Assembly (NCBI GenBank): GCA_910585855.1
Contig: CAJUGZ010000210.1
Coordinates: 1 to 7,756, forward strand
Reading direction: 5' to 3'
DNA from: an uncultured Lachnospiraceae bacterium
Lineage (GTDB): Bacteria; Bacillota_A; Clostridia; Lachnospirales; Lachnospiraceae
Length of the DNA: 7,756 nt
Below are positions 6,770-7,756 of the stretch, one piece after another. A model generated the notes under the pieces. It ran no database searches. It saw nothing but the letters and a program-made list of their open reading frames with translations, and was not told the DNA's origin. Position 1 is the first letter of the stretch. Every line of letters begins with the position of its first letter. Both the position numbers and the translations under genes were made by a program.

Positions 6770-6828
6770 AAAAAAATTTGCCCCAAATCTCTTTTTCCGC
6801 AAATACGCAACCGAAATTCCGGGCAAAT
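6770..6828 (-). terminator. Intrinsic terminator of the isomerase gene
   Basis: Read on the minus strand, ATTTGCCC (6828-6821) pairs with GGGCAAAT (6783-6776), and the arm runs directly into a T-rich tract formed by the A-run at 6770-6776. The loop is long, about 37 bases, and can hold a small inner CCG/CGG stem. It begins 11 bases after the isomerase stop codon, which fits a normal rho-independent terminator separating that gene from asnS. Confidence 0.75.
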
Positions 6829-6839
6829 CATTTTACTTT

Positions 6840-7478
6840 TTATGATACAATCGCCTTTACTGCCTCTGCCATCTTCTCACACTTGCAGTCCCTAAAGAAA
6901 TTCTCCTTAAACTTTGAACCGCTTACTGCTCCTTTTAACAATTCCTGATCAATATTTTTCAAAATTGTTATCATATCCACATGAGTCACTTTCTTTACTT
7001 CATCTAAAATCTTCTTATTTCTCTGCTCTGGTACAACTCTTTCCTTTGGATATCCGCCGCCGCCCGGTGTACAGAATAATTTTTCAAAAATATACTGCAG
7101 ATTTAACTCTCCGCCCCAACCGAAATTCTCTGCAAACGGAAGTGCAATCGCATTTCCATCATTTACCTGAGAAAACAGATAAGCATCTAACGGTGATTCA
7201 ATATGTCCGCAAAGAACATTTGGGAAAGAATTGCAGGCAAGCATAGCGCCTTCTCCTGTTCCGCAGCCTGTAATTACAAAATCCGCAGCACCCGAATTTA
7301 ATAAAATACCGGTTAAAATGCCAACTTGTACATAAGTAAGCTGTGCTTCATCTTCTGCACTATACATTCCATAATTCACCACTTCATGCCCCATAGGCTC
7401 TACAACACTTTTTAAAGTCTTTTCAATCATTTCATTTTTAGCTGCCTGACTGTTTTCATTAATCAAAGCGATTTTCAT
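6840..7478 (-). CDS. RpiB/LacA/LacB-family sugar-phosphate isomerase homologue, extended form
   Basis: The family interconverts aldose and ketose sugar phosphates, for example ribose 5-phosphate and ribulose 5-phosphate (RpiB) or galactose 6-phosphate and tagatose 6-phosphate (LacAB). The 212-aa product is about 60 residues longer than typical RpiB. The Rossmann-like start MKIALINENSQ, the central VITGCGTGEGAMLACNSFP (residues 68-86, with Cys72 at the position of the RpiB catalytic cysteine) and the SQVNDGNAIALPF segment (103-115) match the family fold. Several hallmark positions differ: the usual DHAG near the N-terminus reads NENS, the DYSDHA-like stretch reads EDEAQLTY, and R-x-HNDAN reads SQVNDGN. 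Residues from about 150 form an extra charged helical C-terminal domain. The ATG at 7478 is chosen because GGAGG lies nine bases upstream and the protein starts directly with the first beta strand; a GTG at 7550 would add 24 basic residues. Substrate is unknown. A promoter and a terminator make it a single-gene unit. Confidence 0.85.
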   Translation of the reverse strand: MKIALINENSQAAKNEMIEKTLKSVVEPMGHEVVNYGMYSAEDEAQLTYVQVGILTGILLNSGAADFVITGCGTGEGAMLACNSFPNVLCGHIESPLDAYLFSQVNDGNAIALPFAENFGWGGELNLQYIFEKLFCTPGGGGYPKERVVPEQRNKKILDEVKKVTHVDMITILKNIDQELLKGAVSGSKFKENFFRDCKCEKMAEAVKAIVS

Positions 7479-7487
7479 TGCATAATT

Positions 7488-7492
7488 CCTCC
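7488..7492 (-). promoter_or_regulatory. Ribosome binding site deciding the isomerase start
   Basis: GGAGG on the minus strand is nine bases from the ATG at 7478 and only four bases from an out-of-frame ATG at 7483, which would be read ATG CAA TGA. The spacing favours 7478 as the true start. Confidence 0.75.
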
Positions 7493-7516
7493 GTTTCCTA
7501 ATTTTAACAAAATTTT

Positions 7517-7540
7517 GACAAAAACAACTTTGCTTTTGTC
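7517..7540 (-). promoter_or_regulatory. Small hairpin in the isomerase mRNA leader
   Basis: GACAAAA and TTTTGTC form a 7-bp stem with a 10-base loop in the roughly 104-base leader, about 25 bases upstream of the ribosome binding site. It is AT-rich and not followed by a T-run. A regulatory role is possible but unproven. Confidence 0.3.
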
Positions 7541-7588
7541 GCCGAATCACTAAAATTTCCTTTATTTATAAGTATTTCCATACAAGTT

Positions 7589-7617
7589 ACTATAAGCTAC
7601 CAGACGAAATTTGTCAA
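7589..7617 (-). promoter_or_regulatory. Near-consensus sigma-A promoter for the isomerase gene
   Basis: On the minus strand a perfect TTGACA (7617-7612) and TATAGT (7594-7589) are separated by 17 bases. The start would be near 7582, leaving a leader of about 104 bases before the ATG. This is the strongest promoter in the window and suggests high or constitutive expression unless a repressor intervenes. Confidence 0.85.
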
Positions 7618-7703
7618 GATAAAGGCAATTTTTTTAGACCTATTCTATTTTGCTGTAACATTCCTAATTTTCTTATAAATATAGAATTTTCGTTTTCTCA
7701 GAG

Positions 7704-7756
7704 AGGACGCCAGATTCGAAAACGGTGGGCAGCCTGCTGTTCCGGCTTCCAAAAAG
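7704..7756 (-). ncRNA. 3' part of the repeated structured RNA-like element (copy 2, truncated by the window edge)
   Basis: The minus strand matches plus-strand positions 57-109 without gaps at 45 of 53 positions. The matching blocks are CTTTTTGGAA, CCGGAACAGCAG, CTGCC, TTCG and ATCTGGCGTCCT. Five of the eight differences fall in one seven-base block between CTGCC and TTCG, which is what a variable loop in a structured RNA would show. The single change inside the stem arm seen in copy 1 (A67 to G) would give a wobble or compensated pair, but the opposite arm lies beyond the window. After the conserved end the copies diverge completely, so the 3' boundary is near GGCGTCCT. No terminator follows on the minus strand. 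The isomerase promoter lies 87 bases downstream. Confidence 0.5.

Noticed and set aside
6695..6948. Plus-strand short open frames upstream of asnS
   Set aside because: They are low-complexity readings of an AT-rich terminator and leader region, rich in Phe, Leu and Pro, with no ribosome binding site, and they overlap the 3' end of the isomerase gene.
7479..7550. GTG at 7550 as the isomerase start
   Set aside because: It would add 24 basic residues absent from the family fold, while the ATG at 7478 has GGAGG at nine bases and begins directly with the first beta strand.
57..7756. Inverted terminal repeats of a composite transposon
   Set aside because: The two edge copies are inverted, but the genes between them are all housekeeping, no transposase is present, and the copies differ at 8 of 53 positions with clustered changes, unlike transposon ends.

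Overview
The window is AT-rich DNA that fits a low-GC Gram-positive anaerobe of the class Clostridia, most likely Lachnospiraceae. This rests on the neighbourhood of murC, a DnaD-domain protein and a DnaI-type ATPase, on an unusually long (390 aa) PRPP synthetase, on an asparaginyl-tRNA synthetase ending in PRTVNNCEL, and on strong AGGAGG-type ribosome binding sites with TTG and GTG starts. I made the taxonomic call from family knowledge, not from a search.

Layout. Positions 1-109 hold the 3' part of a structured, repeated RNA-like element. A housekeeping promoter follows, then murC (cell-wall precursor synthesis). The murC to primosome-gene gap carries a tight cluster of DnaA boxes with a 12-bp inverted repeat and an extended -10 promoter. 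Next comes a two-gene replication-initiation unit: a DnaD-like protein with two C-terminal DnaD domains, then a DnaI/DnaC-like helicase-loader ATPase starting at TTG. A promoter overlapping the stop codon of the loader drives a divergent PRPP synthetase (prs). A strong 10-bp stem lies between prs and the convergent asnS (GTG start). Upstream of asnS on the same minus strand, and separated from it by a good intrinsic terminator, is a long RpiB/LacA/LacB-type sugar-phosphate isomerase homologue with a near-consensus promoter. The window closes at 7704-7756 inside a second copy of the RNA-like element, on the minus strand.

How the parts relate. The six proteins are housekeeping functions: peptidoglycan synthesis, replicative helicase loading, PRPP supply, tRNA charging and pentose-phosphate-type isomerisation. 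I see no defence system, prophage, transposase, CRISPR array or tRNA/rRNA gene. The most unusual signals are non-coding. First, a 53-nt element occurs twice, once at each edge in inverted orientation, 45 of 53 positions identical with the changes concentrated in one internal block; both 3' ends point into the window and neither has a clear terminator. Second, the DnaA-box cluster stands directly upstream of the helicase-loading genes and could couple DnaA activity to their expression. Both windows into the RNA element are truncated at their 5' side, so its family could not be settled from this sequence.
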